Shown here: positions 1-13,330 of the stretch, piece by piece
How the letters are laid out: every line of letters begins with the position of its first letter
Position numbering within the stretch: the stretch's first letter is position 1
Origin: Atherix ibis
Lineage: Eukaryota; Arthropoda; Insecta; Diptera; Athericidae
Assembly (NCBI GenBank): GCA_958298945.1
Contig: OY282606.1
Span: forward strand, 95,735,696-95,799,695
DNA length: 64,000 nt
Reading direction: 5' to 3'
The notes under the pieces: model-generated
Databases searched by the model: none
What the model was told of the DNA's origin: nothing
What the model saw: the letters and a program-made list of their open reading frames with translations, nothing else
Made by a program: the position numbers and the translations under genes

Positions 1-1312
1 ATATGCACATGCATATCAAATGCACTTTTAGGGAAAGTTAGATTGTACATTTGTGATTAATTCTGTATTCCCTTACAGTTCATAACATATAGTCTAATTA
101 AAACAAGTATTATTATTATGAATATTTCTATTAGCAGCTGCTAGTCAACAATTAGTATTTCACTTTTTGAGATATTATTTCGTACTAATTATTTTATAAT
201 AATTCCTTTTAGATTAATCATGGCATTTTCATATTTATCTGAATTTATTAATTTACTTAAAGATATCTTCAGATACAATTAAATCTTCACAATGACGAGT
301 ATTTGTAATTTGGTTAATATAAGAAAGTAGTCTATTATTAATAATAATATTAATTTTAAATTAGAAAGTATAACTAGTGAGTTTCTTAATAAAGAAATGA
401 AAATTGGAAAAAGGAAGTTTTTTTTTATATAGCAAAATAAATTAGAACTCACTTCCCATTTACATCTACAGTGAACGTGTCTGAAATTCGTTGGTGCCAT
501 TTTTCTTAATACACTGCGTTTATGGTTGGCTCATAAAGTAGCCTTATTGTATCAGTAAAAATTTAATTCGATGCAAGTGTAGTGAAAATGCGGGTTATAA
601 TATTTTACTGTGGCTGAAATGTACGATGCTATTTTGTTTTTGTGCAAAACACATGATAATAAATATGGTTTGTGTAGATATCATTGTTTAGTATTTTTTT
701 GCACAAAAATATAAACAACTTTTCCTTGTTACGATCACTATTTGGTAGTGTGATATTGTAGAATTTTCAACTTTGTTGTAAATAGCTGAGGGCGTTTTGA
801 TTTACCTGATATTTTAGTTACTTTAAAACCAAGCTTAAAGTAAGTGCAATATTTAGTTATAAATTTATTAGGGTAATGTGAATTATACGACAAGGTGGAG
901 ATCGTACTGTGCATCATGGATGAGTAAAAGAATGAGAAAGAAATAGTTAGAAAATGAGAGAAAAATAAGAATTCAGATGCATTCACTTGTAAATAGGACC
1001 AACCTAGAAATTTATAGACCGTGAAGTGGAGAAAAAATTGTAACACAATGCAATTACTCTTCTACAATAGTATAAAGACATCTACTTTTGTACGGCATAG
1101 TCTTATGTCTCTTTATAGTTGTTGTATATTTAAGGAATACAAACACATAACAATCTATTTGAAAGTGTACACAATTTTGTATAGAAGCTTTTCTTAGGCC
1201 AAACCGTGCTATCTTGCGCGTACCAAACTCGCTTACACCTTGAATTTTCCGTATAGATAAGTGCAAATGTGTAAATGCTGTCAACTATTTAGGTAGAAAT
1301 GTATATTCTTAC
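1..1312. other. AT-rich intergenic DNA, no firm gene
   Basis: Only short frames occur. A tiny splice-bounded segment (453-480, minus, TTTCAG before it and GTGAGT after it) is noted but unsupported. Confidence 0.4.
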
Positions 1313-1407
1313 AATACGGAAATTTATCTCTTCAAAAGATATATATTGGTTGGTATGTTCCTGGTAACGTGTAACATTAAAACCAAGAGCTTCTCCAGTG
1401 CAATTAT
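1313..1407 (-). CDS. possible internal exon of 95 nt (unrecognised)
   Basis: On the minus strand a pyrimidine-rich acceptor (CCTGTTGTTATTTTCTAG) is followed by 95 nt open in one frame only and then a donor ATT/GTAAGA. The peptide reads NCTGEALGFNVTRYQEHTNQ and onward through a further 11 residues, with two N-glycosylation motifs. The exon needs one base from its upstream exon, so it cannot follow directly from the phase-0 donor at 11215. No family was recognised, and short open segments with splice-like ends occur by chance. Confidence 0.25.
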
Positions 1408-4400
1408 CTAGAAAATAACAACAGGTAAGTCCAACCCGATGCCTTCTTGAATCTGCAGAAATCTTAAATTGCAAAAATCTTTCGATAGTTCAGATCTCTT
1501 TCGCTCTAAGTTGGACTAGTCTATACTAAGCTATTAAGATAGATGCAACTTAGTTATGCTTGGATACAATGGATTAGACCATACCATGTTTATGCACAAT
1601 AGATCAGGTATGGCTATACTGTGGTTGTTGATCTATGATAGATCAGACTAGGACTATAGTTATACAGATGCAATGGTAATACTCTTTTTTTGGTTTGCTA
1701 CATTCGTTGAGGATCATAGATAGTTTAGTGAAAAATTCATGTACAAATTTTTGCAAGTGCATTACTATACATTTTAGTATTATATTAAATGGAATTTTCG
1801 CTATGCGCCATCTGTATCCCCTCTTTCTTCCTTATTATTTTTACTACTATATTTTTGTCGATTTTAGGAACGTACGAATTTTATCTTTGCATTTAATCTG
1901 AGAGTCTACTATCTCTCCATCTCTTTTTCTCTCTCTTTATAGTTGGTTTATAATATGACCAAAACTGAATGCATTGGTTTTATGTATTTTGACCTATAAA
2001 AAGTCAATGGCAATTTTCTTGGGAAGTAAAAGTCGAGGTCGTTTCTTATTTAGCAGGTACAACTCTCTATAAACAGATAAAGAGTGAACAACTAATGTTT
2101 TCTTGTATATTCTATAGTGTACACGTACTCTTGTAGAATAGATTAATACAAATCACCTGTACACATACAACCAGTTAAATATACTCGTATGATAAACTTT
2201 CACTTGAATTACTTTAATTAGAATTTCTACTTTTCGAAACTGTTATGAGTAGTTAATAGTGGGTAGTAATGAATTTTACGTGATTTACTATATGGATTGT
2301 TGATGATCGTATATAACAGAAAATGTACATTTTAAATGCCAAAGTTTCAATAAATATAAAAGGATTATTTTCAACAACAAAATTATAGTTTTTCTTTTTT
2401 TAATTCTAATTTACTATGTTTTTTTTAGGTTTTTTGTCCTATGATATTTTTAATTTTTTTAAAAATTCATTGATTTGGTATTTGAAAAAAAAACTCATTC
2501 CTTTATTTGGAATTTTCCTATTTTTAATATGAAAACGATCATAATATTAATTAAAAATTGAAAAAATTACAAATTAATGTTTACCATTAAAAATTATGGT
2601 AATTTGAAAATTAATCCAAAAATGCATTTTTATTTATACAATAAGTTTGGGTTTCTGACGATTTAGTTATTACATTTTATTCTAAAATATAATACCCAGT
2701 GAAAAATATTTAAAGGAAATTAACTTATAAGCACTATAAATATTTAATTAGTTTTTTGTTGTTGAATTTAGTTACTATAAATAGAAATTATTAAAATTAT
2801 TTTGTATATTACTGTAAAGTATTCTATTTATAAAGAACAAAAAAATTCTTCATCTAATGGTCCTACTGAACCATAAATATTTTTTACAAATATTAGAAAA
2901 AGTGAATAAAGAAATATAAAAAGAATGTCAAATTTTAATAGAAATTAGAAAATTATGCTAAATCAAAAGCTAATAGGAAAAAGCTTGTAATAATTTTTTT
3001 AAATGGGCAAAAAATAGCGATATTAATTAATGTTATAATCGAAAATTTTTGAATTCCATTTCGATTAATTACTAATAAAGGTGTTGATCATTTTCAAATT
3101 TAGTTGTAAACTTTATAACTTAGTTTGCGAAAAGTTTATTGTGTCTCAAATCTTACATTTTTAGTGTATATAATCCTTTCAATAATGGCTTATTTAGTGA
3201 ACAAAAAACATATATACATGTATCGTATGTCAATAATATGTATTAAAATCTATCGAAGAAATTTCTTGGAATATGTAAATACTGCCAATAAATAGAAAAT
3301 TGCTGTTGCAGATTGATGAAGACCTCAATTGTTGGACATATTTTAAAAGTGTATTTTACGGATTAACATAATAATTTTCTTTAGTATTCTTCAATTTTAT
3401 GTAAATTTAAAAAAAAATTAAATAACAATAAATAAAAATTTCTTAAAAAATCAATTGATTAATTCGAATTTTGATCGAATAATATTATTACAATAAATCA
3501 AGATAAACTTTTATTGTAGACTTTGCATTTTATTTGAATAACGAAAAAAATTTACTTTTGTAAGGATTTTTTGTTTGAATCTATGGCATAATTTTTTTTC
3601 ACTAAAGTTCATGTAACTGTTTTTGAATGCCCATATTTACTATACTTTGTAATAAATATACATTTGTTTATAAATTATAGTTAATATCGGCATTCGACGA
3701 AAAAAAACATTTTGGAGTATATTTGTAACGAAGGAAAGCGCCTACAGTTGGGAATAAACTGGAACATTACGGGACCATTTCCTATTTTGAAACGATTTTA
3801 TATATGCCATCGTTTTAAAACATACTTTTAATATTCAGTGTATATGTAAGTCAATAAAAATATTTAAAAAAATAATTTAATAAAAATGTGCTTAACACTG
3901 AAAAAATTATCATTTTACAAAATTTGCAAATTATTCCAAATAAATAACATCAAAATTAAATAAAAACTTTAAACCTATATAGATAAATGACAAATTAATT
4001 TCGTATAATTTAACATAGTCTAATGCTAACTAATTTATTTTAAAAATTAGTTTTTAATATTTAAAAGATAAAGATACTTTTATTCCATTTCGTATAAAAC
4101 TCTTATTGAGATTCTAATAGCATGGAAATGCATGATAATAATACTCATAGAACGGTAAAATTATATATATTAAGAGAGAGAAGTGCAAAAATTTAATTAA
4201 TTTAACTGTTGACCTAATAACATTGTCAAGTTCTTTACAATGTTTCCTAGAGTGAAGTCATAAAAACGCCATATTTTTAAAAACGTCGCATATACTCTTA
4301 CATCGATAGGTATTCTTCTTCTTTGCATATAAAAGTGATTTTAAATGCCGCCAAAGTATTTTTACAACATAACACATCTGCACAAGTATTTGCATGATAA

Positions 4401-7249
4401 CAAATACATTTTCATACTGTAATATAGTCAAATTTATTAAAATATCTCAATAAAAGGTAGAAGAAGAAAGATTAAGATTTTAATAGTTTAGTATGTCACA
4501 ATAGAAGAATTTTTTTTTATCTAAGAATAATGTTTGCTATTATAATAAACTTATCTGCAAGAGAGATTTTTTTTTCGTAAATAAAAATATCAGTAATGAT
4601 ATCATAAATATCTGGGCAAATAGTACTAATAAAACCTCAAATTGAATAGGCTACCTATTGTTTGCCACGTCATAAAATTCCTCTATTATAATATGACCGC
4701 ACAATGGATCGATGACACTTATCGATGATGTAAAATATGATATGAAAAGTCTCTTATATCTTTGATAGTGTCGTGTGAAAAGATTTAAAGCGCTATCTCT
4801 TTATTCTACGTACTTAGACGTGAATGTATGCACATATCTAGGTAAGGAAGATCGATCAATATTTATATTGTTATCAATATTCGTAGATATCTATTTTTGT
4901 ATTGGATAGTTTGTATGGTTTTTGTAGTAGAAGATTATTTACCATTATCATAATAGTTACTAATCTTTGGTCTATTATGAAAATCATTAAGGAAAAGTTT
5001 TAATATTCCATTAAATCTTTGATAAAAATCGAATAATTTAGATACACAAAAGATCGAATAATTGAAGATAAATACCTCCAAAAAAATATGGTATTTTCAC
5101 CACATCACAACCCATCCGATCACCCCTTCTATCCACGATAATAAATATTTTGTTCTATTCAATTAATACTTAATTAGATTGAAATTGATGAATAAAATAC
5201 CTTGTTAAGATAGATGGTTTTTAATTTTTTTTTGTAATAATGATTGGAATCTTATAAATAGTTACAAATAGAAAAAAATCTCAACTAAGAATGGTCAAGA
5301 TATAAATTCTTTTTGGCATTATCAATCAATCCAAAATGAACGGAATCAAGTATAATTTAAAAGTGGAATCAAGCTGCGTTGATTACCTGTTATTTCAATT
5401 TTGACGAGAAGCAGCTACTAAAATTTGCTTTCATATTCTACTTTTAGGTGAATTTTATATATACATACAGGTAGTAAAATTAGGTGTCTTCTATTTTATA
5501 CTACAAAATTACTTTCATTCGTTACTGGACGGACGATGGAAAGATGGAGATATGAGCATTGTGATTTCTTCAACATTTCTAATTAAAGTGCGTAATGTTG
5601 TTAATTGTTCTGTGCTTTCATATCTCTGTAAATTGATTGTCTGTATTTGCAGTTGTCTTGCCGAAACAGCTAAAATTCATACATTTGTCCAACGGTCATG
5701 TGTATATACACGTATGAGCATGTAGACAATAACCGAAACACCATTTTCGATACTGTTCTGGTTAGTATTTTAGTTACAATATTTTCTTAGTTAGACCTAA
5801 AATTGCGTAAAAGTATGCCAATATTCGTACTGTTTTTTTTATCAATTCAATCAATGTGTAAAAATTGCTCTATCGTCTTGTACGCCTATAATACGTTCGA
5901 TGTAAAAAATATTGCATAGGACTTTTTATATTACTTACTTACATATATGAAAGCACATTTAATTGAAGATTCTAAGTCAAAAAAACAACACTTTCTATAC
6001 ATTCAGGCGTATATTGTGTTAAAAGAAACGTTTAGACCCGTCAGAAGAAAAATTAAGTAAATTTTAAATGTTGAACCAAAAATCGTTGAAAGGAAATGAA
6101 AGAAGACTAAATACCATTATTTTATATTGAATCTATCAATCTAAATGTATATACGGAAGAAAGATGAGGAAAAAGAAAAAAAACATAATAAGATACTCTA
6201 AAATAGATTTCCGTTAAGTAGGTTTTATTATTTAGCCACTGAATTGATTTGATTTTTATCCGCATGTCAATAACAAAATTGACGATCAAATAGATTATTA
6301 GCAGTTTAAGACTGTTTTCTTAACTCAATTAAGTCGTCAAAAATTCTTTATAAAAATGACTAATAACATTCCATTTTTCACAAATAATTTTTAATAGAAA
6401 AATACTTAATAAATACTACCTATAGTAGAAAAAGTATCAACAATACTAACGTTTAGAAGGCAATTTTATTAACTATTCATATAAATAACAAATAATAATA
6501 ACAATTAATAGAATTGGAAAATGACTATATATCGTATGCTGAGGAGAAGAATTGAAAAAAAAACGAACAAATTGAAATCTTTCTAAAACTACCGCTCTTT
6601 ACTAGTTTTGAACTTATCCATATAGAGGAAGTTATCTTACAATGATGCCCTGAAGGTATAGTTAGTATCTTTCTCATGCATCATTTTTCCCTCCATCTGA
6701 ACTCTTATATTTTTATAGCAATGATCTCAAAATGGTCTTAATGTGAAAGGAATCTACCCAAAATAAATCATTTTCTTAATACACATGCTGTGTAAGATTG
6801 TAATAGATTTGAAAATTGGACTAGTTTTATTCTTGACAGTAATCGATCGGATGTGGATGTTAAATGTTCACTTTTATTTTTCTTGCAAACGAATTGGGTC
6901 AATGTAAAAGGGTATTTACTATTAGTAAGAATTTTTTTTTCTCCTCAAAATTATTAGCAAAAAATATGGTAAAATAGAATATTTTGTTGAAATAAATGCG
7001 GGTCAAATTCCTTTTAACGTTAAATTAAATTGGAATTTAAAAAAAAAGTTTATTATTTTATTAATAATCTGTAGGTTTAGTTTTTTTAAATAAATTTTTA
7101 GTTAAATTATTGTCTGAGCTAACTGAGAAAGTCTTTATAGATTCAGTAACTACTTATTTAGATTAATTCAAGTTTATCTAAAATTTGATACTCTTATTTA
7201 GGATATTTTGTATTTTTATTTGAAGCAGTGCAAGATAGAGATTGCTAAG
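1408..7249. other. AT-rich intergenic or intronic DNA
   Basis: I see no coding, RNA or element signal beyond homopolymer A/T runs. It could be intron of the gene whose 5' exon is at 11215-12459. Confidence 0.4.
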
Positions 7250-7640
7250 AATGTCTTCAATATCGGAAACCTAGAAAAATTTGAAACCAGTGAGGGCTTT
7301 TATGAGGTCGGTCAGACTGTCGATTAGGAAGTTTTATAGAAAACTCCTTAAGAGGCTCAGACATTTGGATGCTCTAGCATGACAACACCCATTGTCCAAC
7401 GATCATCTCCATTCACGAGTCGCAATAAGGGATTTCTGTGATTCCCCCAACCCACTTATTCACCTTTTTTTGGTCCCAAAGATCACAAACCACTTCAAAG
7501 GACATTATATTGATGCTGCCAATAACATCCAAAGGACTGTTATCAAGAAGCTGAATTCGATTTCAGTTGAAGCCTTCCAGCACTGCTACGAAGAGAGGAA
7601 ACAAAATCTCTGACAATGTTTAGCCACCCAAATGAACTAC
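7250..7640 (+). pseudogene. mariner/Tc1-type transposase fossil, C-terminal part
   Basis: A reading frame at 7392-7613 encodes HSRVAIRDF, then LFLVPKITNHFKGHYID and AFQHCYEERKQ. These correspond to the mariner motifs following the second catalytic Asp: the ...VREFL block, FLFPKLKxxLKGxRF, and the FQxCFxxWxxRW tail. Just upstream the homologous sequence is broken by a stop and frameshifts around LRHLDAL, where LHHDNAP would be expected. No N-terminal half or terminal repeats were seen. It is an old, dead fragment. Confidence 0.6.
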
Positions 7641-10600
7641 CTAATATCGCATTATTTTTCTGCCACATGTCGTATATGTGTTTACGCCTATTACGAATAT
7701 TCTATAATAATGATTAATTAGCTTATGCAACGGGAAATCGAACAAAATGTAATTATCTATTCTTATTTTATTATATTGTATATATTCATACATACAAATT
7801 TGTATTATCAATACTTTCAAGATAATATTTACAATCCTGTTATTTTCACTTTGTATTAATAAACCTTTATTGTAATATTTCAACAAAAAAAAATTAGTAT
7901 TAAAATCTATCATTAAAGATCACCTGCCTCCGGTCAGTGTTTGCAGATTAATTTAGGTCTTTAAACTTAGCGTAATTATCTTCTTCTTTCTAAGGCAAAT
8001 GAAACTCTATAGTAAGAATTACATACTCCAGAATAGTGGAATAAGTGCAGTAAAATCCCATGTATATCTATGCGTTAAGTGGAAAAGTGCACTAGCAAAA
8101 GTGTCATCATATTAATGACGGTTGTCGCGATAACACATTATTTTCATGTAGAAAATAAGCATTCAATAACTTGGCTCTCTATATTATGAGTTATTACACA
8201 AATTATATTGTATTTTTTTGACTTTACGCTTTTTTAATTGTAATTGTCAGACGTTTTATGATAATTTAACTGCGACCTACACAATCAAAAAAATTAACTA
8301 CAAGAATAATTAAGTTGTTTAATTGGACGATTTAAAAAACAAAACTATTCATTATTTAGTATCTAATAAAAGTCTATTATACTCTTAAAAATTTAAGTGG
8401 ATATTTTTTTGTTTGTTAATAAATATTTGTTAAAGATATGTGGTTGACCTAAACTGGATGGTGGGTTAGTTACTAACCAAATTTGTAGACTTGAAACTTA
8501 GATATGTAGAATTTGGTACCGTGAGAATAGTTGATGTTCTTATTTTAACGAATTTATGGTTAGTAACATTATTTAAGTATTAATTGTAAAAGATATAATA
8601 TATTTTTATATTCTATATATTTTTTGTTCGTTAATACACCTGCTTTTAGAAGATAAAAATACCTTTTAAATTGTTAAATATTAATAAGACAACTGTTATT
8701 AATTTTTATAAATTAATTAAATATAGATTTTTATATTTTTAGTGACTTTCGAAAGGATAGAATTTAAAAAAATTACAGATGTAAAATGAATAAAATCTTA
8801 TTTGAATTTTGAATAAACAATTGCAGAAAAATCTATTTGTTTTCTGTTGAGAATGAGGACGTAGTTATTGGAAGTCATCTAGATTTATGTAAATGTTTAA
8901 GTTCGTGGAAATCTATTAAATTCAATAAGAATAAATCTATACGAAAATAAAATTATGGAAAATCAATTCCGTTAGATGAAAATAAAAAAAAATAGTTTTT
9001 TATAAAACTTCATATTTTTCAATAATTTTCTACAATTTAATTCGATAAATAGATAGATGGTCGAGTCAATAAGAATTATATCTGCTTATTAGCTATATTA
9101 TGATATGTGGTTATAGACTTATTGTGTCCAATGAAATAAAAGACTGTAGTTAAACTAATTACGGTGTGAGTAATAGAAATAAGAAACCAAACTAGTCGAC
9201 TCTTATACAATATGACGATAATTATAGATTCAATAAAACGTCATAGCGACTGAAGAGCAGAAAATTTTGACGTATCGGAAAGAAGATATTCTTCAGTTCT
9301 GGTAGGAAATGCCCCAAGTACATGCACTTTGATAAGAAACTTGGAACTCGTTTTTATGGTCGAACAAGAGTTCACGCACGGCAAATACATTCCGAAACAA
9401 GAACCACTGACCATAGAAAGTGATAATTTTTGCCAATTTTAGAAATTTCAACCTTCAATAAATTAACGGAATCGAATCGTTAAATATACTTGAGGAAAAT
9501 TAGTATGAGGCTCTTCTTATCAAGATGGACTAGATCTAGCAGAGTAAGTGAAAATCTGTTGTACTAGCGAAGAAAGAAAATGTCGAAATTCTTCTGACTT
9601 AAACTCCTCAAAATACCAAACACAGATTCAGAGGAGAATATGAACACTAATGATGATGATGATGACGGGAATGCAGATGATGATAGAGATGGCGTAGTAT
9701 TAACAAAAAAAATAATTTGAACTGAGAATGGTACAACTTACTTCCCATTATTTCATCACTTATCGGTGAAAAAGATTTTTTTCTTCACAATTTTTATGTA
9801 AAGCTGTTTTTCCTACTTTTGCAACATTTGTTATTGTATTCGAATTTGCAAAGGAAACTCGATCATCATGTTAAAAGGGCTTTGAAGAGACCGTCTAGCA
9901 GGCACTATCAGAATGCATCTTAAATCTGTTGAATTCTTTTTGTATTCTATTCTGTTCTACACAATTATCTGCTTCTAGAACAGATTCTTTCAGATATTTA
10001 TATGAATGTGAATGAATGTACTATGACTCTTAACATATTTAGTTTTTGCCATACAGAAGTATTTTCCAACCCGTATTAGAGACTATTTATTTAGATATGA
10101 ACATATATCTGTATCTGCATGAAAGAATGATGCTGCATTTTAGAGTAATTACAGCATATGTACGTGTCCATTGTTTATCTTCATTCGATATAATATTTAG
10201 TATCCGAATCCCTCTTACAATTTACATGATATAAAATATAACTAGTTAGAGTAATGCAAATGCAAAAGAGAACTTAAATATAATCTTGTAAGTTCTTTTT
10301 TTTGGGGGGGGGGGGGGGGGGGGGGGTGTGTGGTGGTAATATTTTATCTAAAGTTTCCAGAGTTTGCTTCTTGTACTTGAAATTAATATTTATTGAACAT
10401 CAACATAGAAAATAGTATTCAGATTAAATGCAATTCCACATTACAATTACAAGATTAATGCAGCGGCAATAGGTACAAACCGAACGAATATGGTTCTTGG
10501 TCTACAACTATTGTACTATTAAGGGTTCATACAATAGAGCCCATGATCGGATCAATTCTGCCTACCAAGAGTTAATAGCATGCAAATTTCGCATAATCAT

Positions 10601-11214
10601 AAATTTGATTTACAAGAGTTCTTGCACAATCGACAATCTTTTTCGAAATATTTTACCTATTTAAGTAATGAAATATAAAAGCAACTTCGTTTTTCTTAAT
10701 GATAAATGTAACTCGGATGAAATTAATTAAAAAAACGTGAACATCAATACAGATCTGATAGTCTATGAATAAAACTATTTAATCATTAACGTTTTCTTCT
10801 AGTCATCCCTATATTAATTAGTCTAACCGAAAAGATTCTTCTTGAAATATTCCTTAAAGAAATTTGATTTTTTCCAAGTTTTCTTTTCACTTTTCTTTGT
10901 GCAAGATACTTAATTCGTTAACTACAAATATCAGATAAGGAAATATCAACACATTCTATGTTGGAAAACTTTTAGCTAACACGAAAAAGTGTTTTAGTTT
11001 TCGATGATGTGCAAATTTTATCTATATTCGACCCAACTGACTATTGACGTATTCTATTCGATATATATGCCTTGGAATTAATTTGAGAACATATAAAACC
11101 GAGAGTGCATAATTTTACTTTTAATTGCAAATGCAAATTGAACGAACAATTAGATGAATAATAATAATAATTAAAGTATAACGAATATTATATGTGAATA
11201 TGCGAAGGAATTAC
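7641..11214. other. intergenic or intronic DNA, no gene recognised
   Basis: Contains a short GATGATGATGATGACG run (9650-9668) and the poly(G) tract at 10304. The 9240-9640 segment is less AT-rich than its flanks, with no motif recognised. The DNA just left of 11215 is probably the first intron of the Gln-rich gene. Confidence 0.4.
10304..10326 (+). repeat. poly(G) run, 23 nt
   Basis: An uninterrupted G run preceded by eight T and followed by TGTGTGGTGG. Rare in DNA this AT-rich. Confidence 0.95.
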
Positions 11215-12459
11215 CTTGTTCTCTTTGTTATTAGCATCGATGTGAGGTCCTCTTGTATAGTAATCCTCTCTGGCATGATTCGATAGACTGTCGATTATTG
11301 CCGATGTCGTCACATTGGTATCGTATATTAGGTCTGACGAAGATGAACTACCACCACCTCCATTGTTAAGAGATGAACCGGACATTGGTATATTGGATAA
11401 GCCTGGATGGTGATCATTTGAAGTTTTTTGTTCTGCCAAATCGTCTGATTGCTGATTAATTTCCTGCTGTTGTTGTTGCTGCTGTTGCTGTTGCTGTTGT
11501 TGAAGCTGTTGTTGCTGTTGTTGATGATGATGAATTTGTTGTTTCATCAGAACTTCATGCAGGAGACTTTGCTGTTGTTTCAATTGTTGCTTTTGTTGTT
11601 GAGTCTGAACTTTAACTCTTGGCTGGATGGTGGTGATGGTCTGTAGTTTTTGACCGCCAGCATTAGTGATTCCGGCAATATTAACTGCATCAGATATTGT
11701 AGATGATGATGCTGTTGAAACGGTCGACATTGGTAAACTGCTGGTGATAGTACTGGATTTTGTTGGTATCCGATGACTGTTAGTTCGTTTCGTTGTGGCT
11801 TTGTTTAAGGACGATGGCCTTTTGGTAGTGTTTTGTCGTACTCGTGTTTTGCTAGTGGCGTTAATGCGACTACCACTGTTGTTTTTTGTACTGCTACTGC
11901 TGGATCCACTTCCATTTAAATTGCTAGCCCTAGCCTCCCCAATAGTTGTTGTCGATTCGGTGGTTGTAATTTTAACTTCATCAACGATTGTACTCACTTG
12001 CTCGTTGCTATCTTTTTCATCAATGCTCTTCGTAATACTGACCTCCTCTTTTATGTCTTCTTCACTTTTTTCAACTTCCTTTTCCTTATTTTTTTCATCA
12101 ATATCTAGATCATGTGTTTCTTTAAGACGTGCAACTCTTTCAACAATCCTCTCTAACATGTCCTTTTGTTGATCAGTTAATTTTTTCGTATCAATTTTCA
12201 AAAGTTTATTATATTCTTCAATATTGGACTTAAGAATTTCAATGTCAGCTTGTTCTTTTTTCGTTGTCGTTGTTATTGTTGCTGGCGGATCGGAAACATC
12301 AAATTTCCGATCTCGACTTATTCGCGGTTGACGATAATTATGATTATAACCGACCAATTCTATAGCACCAGGAATGTCATAATTTTTTGCATCTATCATA
12401 ATCTTTACATTCATTATAATTAAAAACACACAAATAAAATTTAACCAAAGAAATTTCAT
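11215..12459 (-). CDS. 5' exon of a secreted, Gln-rich, cysteine-free protein (unrecognised)
   Basis: This 415-codon exon starts at the ATG at 12459 in the context AAAATGA, the fly start consensus. The frame stays open 5' of it, but without an ATG. It ends at a strong donor, AACAAG/GTAATT, in phase 0. Residues 1-23 form a signal peptide (MKFLWLNFICVFLIIMNVKI). An acidic, probably coiled-coil stretch (about 65-150) is followed by a Ser/Thr-rich basic region with KR sites (about 165-260), a Gln-rich tract with a run of 15 Gln (about 285-340) and a Gly/Ser patch. The mature part has no cysteine. Later exons would lie below 11.2 kb or off the window; none was found. I do not recognise the family. 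Its phase and design would also suit a variable Argos N-terminus, but it lies 3' of the argos exons. An RNA junction would decide. Confidence 0.7.
11461..11532 (-). repeat. CAG/CAA glutamine-coding microsatellite
   Basis: This is a mixed CAG/CAA (plus strand CTG/TTG) tract inside the Gln-rich exon, encoding the longest Gln run plus short flanking ones. Interruption by CAA codons suggests selection on the protein or a stabilised repeat. On the opposite strand it gives a false Leu-rich reading frame. Confidence 0.85.
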
Positions 12460-13049
12460 TTTATTTTCGAATTTTTTTTTTTGAAGTTTATTATTTAACA
12501 AAAAAAAGTTAATTAAATATTTATTAAAATTTATATAAAATTAATTTGTGTCAATAAAAACATAAATAAAAAAAATAAACACTTTATATAAATTACACAA
12601 TGGAAGTAAAAAAATTTTGATTTTGATTTTGAATTATGAATTTTTAACCAATAAAAAGTATTTTTTTTAACAAAAGTTTTTAATTTTTTTAAAATTATTT
12701 TTTATTTATGAAGCGCAAATATTAGATTTGATTAAACATTTTATTTTATTTCACTTTATATTATTTATAAATGTACAATAAAAAAAAATTTCTCCGTTAT
12801 CTTGTATTATTCTTTTAGTAGGAAATACTTTTTAACTAGTTAAGTTAAAGATAGAAACACAACATTCCAGAAGCACCGCTGCACTACAAATGTTCCATTC
12901 AGCAGATTTACCTTGTCTTATAAAACTTCATGTCTGCGGAAGAGAATCTATGAGAAATTCACGGTGTCTTGTATTGTTGCTATTCTCCGACTAGCCACAG
13001 ATTTGTGCTGCTTCACAATATCTTCTTGTACTTGTAGTTGGAATCCGAC

Positions 13050-13330
13050 GATGTCGATGGTGGTTATAATGATGGTAGCGATGACGGTTGTGATGGGGAT
13101 AGTAATTCTGGTCCTGATGGTGACGGTGATGGTGATGGAGATTGAGATGGAGTTGCAGATGGAAATGGAGATGGAGATGGAGACAACCATGCCAATGGAA
13201 ATAAAATAAATATGGTCATGGCCATGGCCATGACCATGATCATGACAGTGGCAGTGGCTGTGGCTGTGGCTGTGGCTGTGACAGTGGCAGTGGCAGTGCT
13301 AATGGTAATGAAAATGGCAGCGGCAAAAGC
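13050..13330. repeat. trinucleotide/hexanucleotide simple sequence (GAT/GGC/GTG type)
   Basis: The plus strand has runs built from GATGGT, GATGGA, CATGGC, TGGCTG and GTGGCA words, much GC-richer than its surroundings. Several frames are open through it on both strands but encode only alternating dipeptides, the sign of simple sequence. It lies 0.6-0.9 kb upstream of the Gln-rich exon and could be untranslated or regulatory DNA of that gene. Confidence 0.7.

Noticed and set aside
11449..11646. Leucine-rich reading frame on the plus strand
   Set aside because: It is the antisense of the CAG/CAA glutamine tract in the minus-strand exon.
11795..12172. 125-codon plus-strand frame with many Leu/Ser
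   Set aside because: Antisense of the Ser/Thr/Glu-rich part of the same exon, with no independent coding signal.
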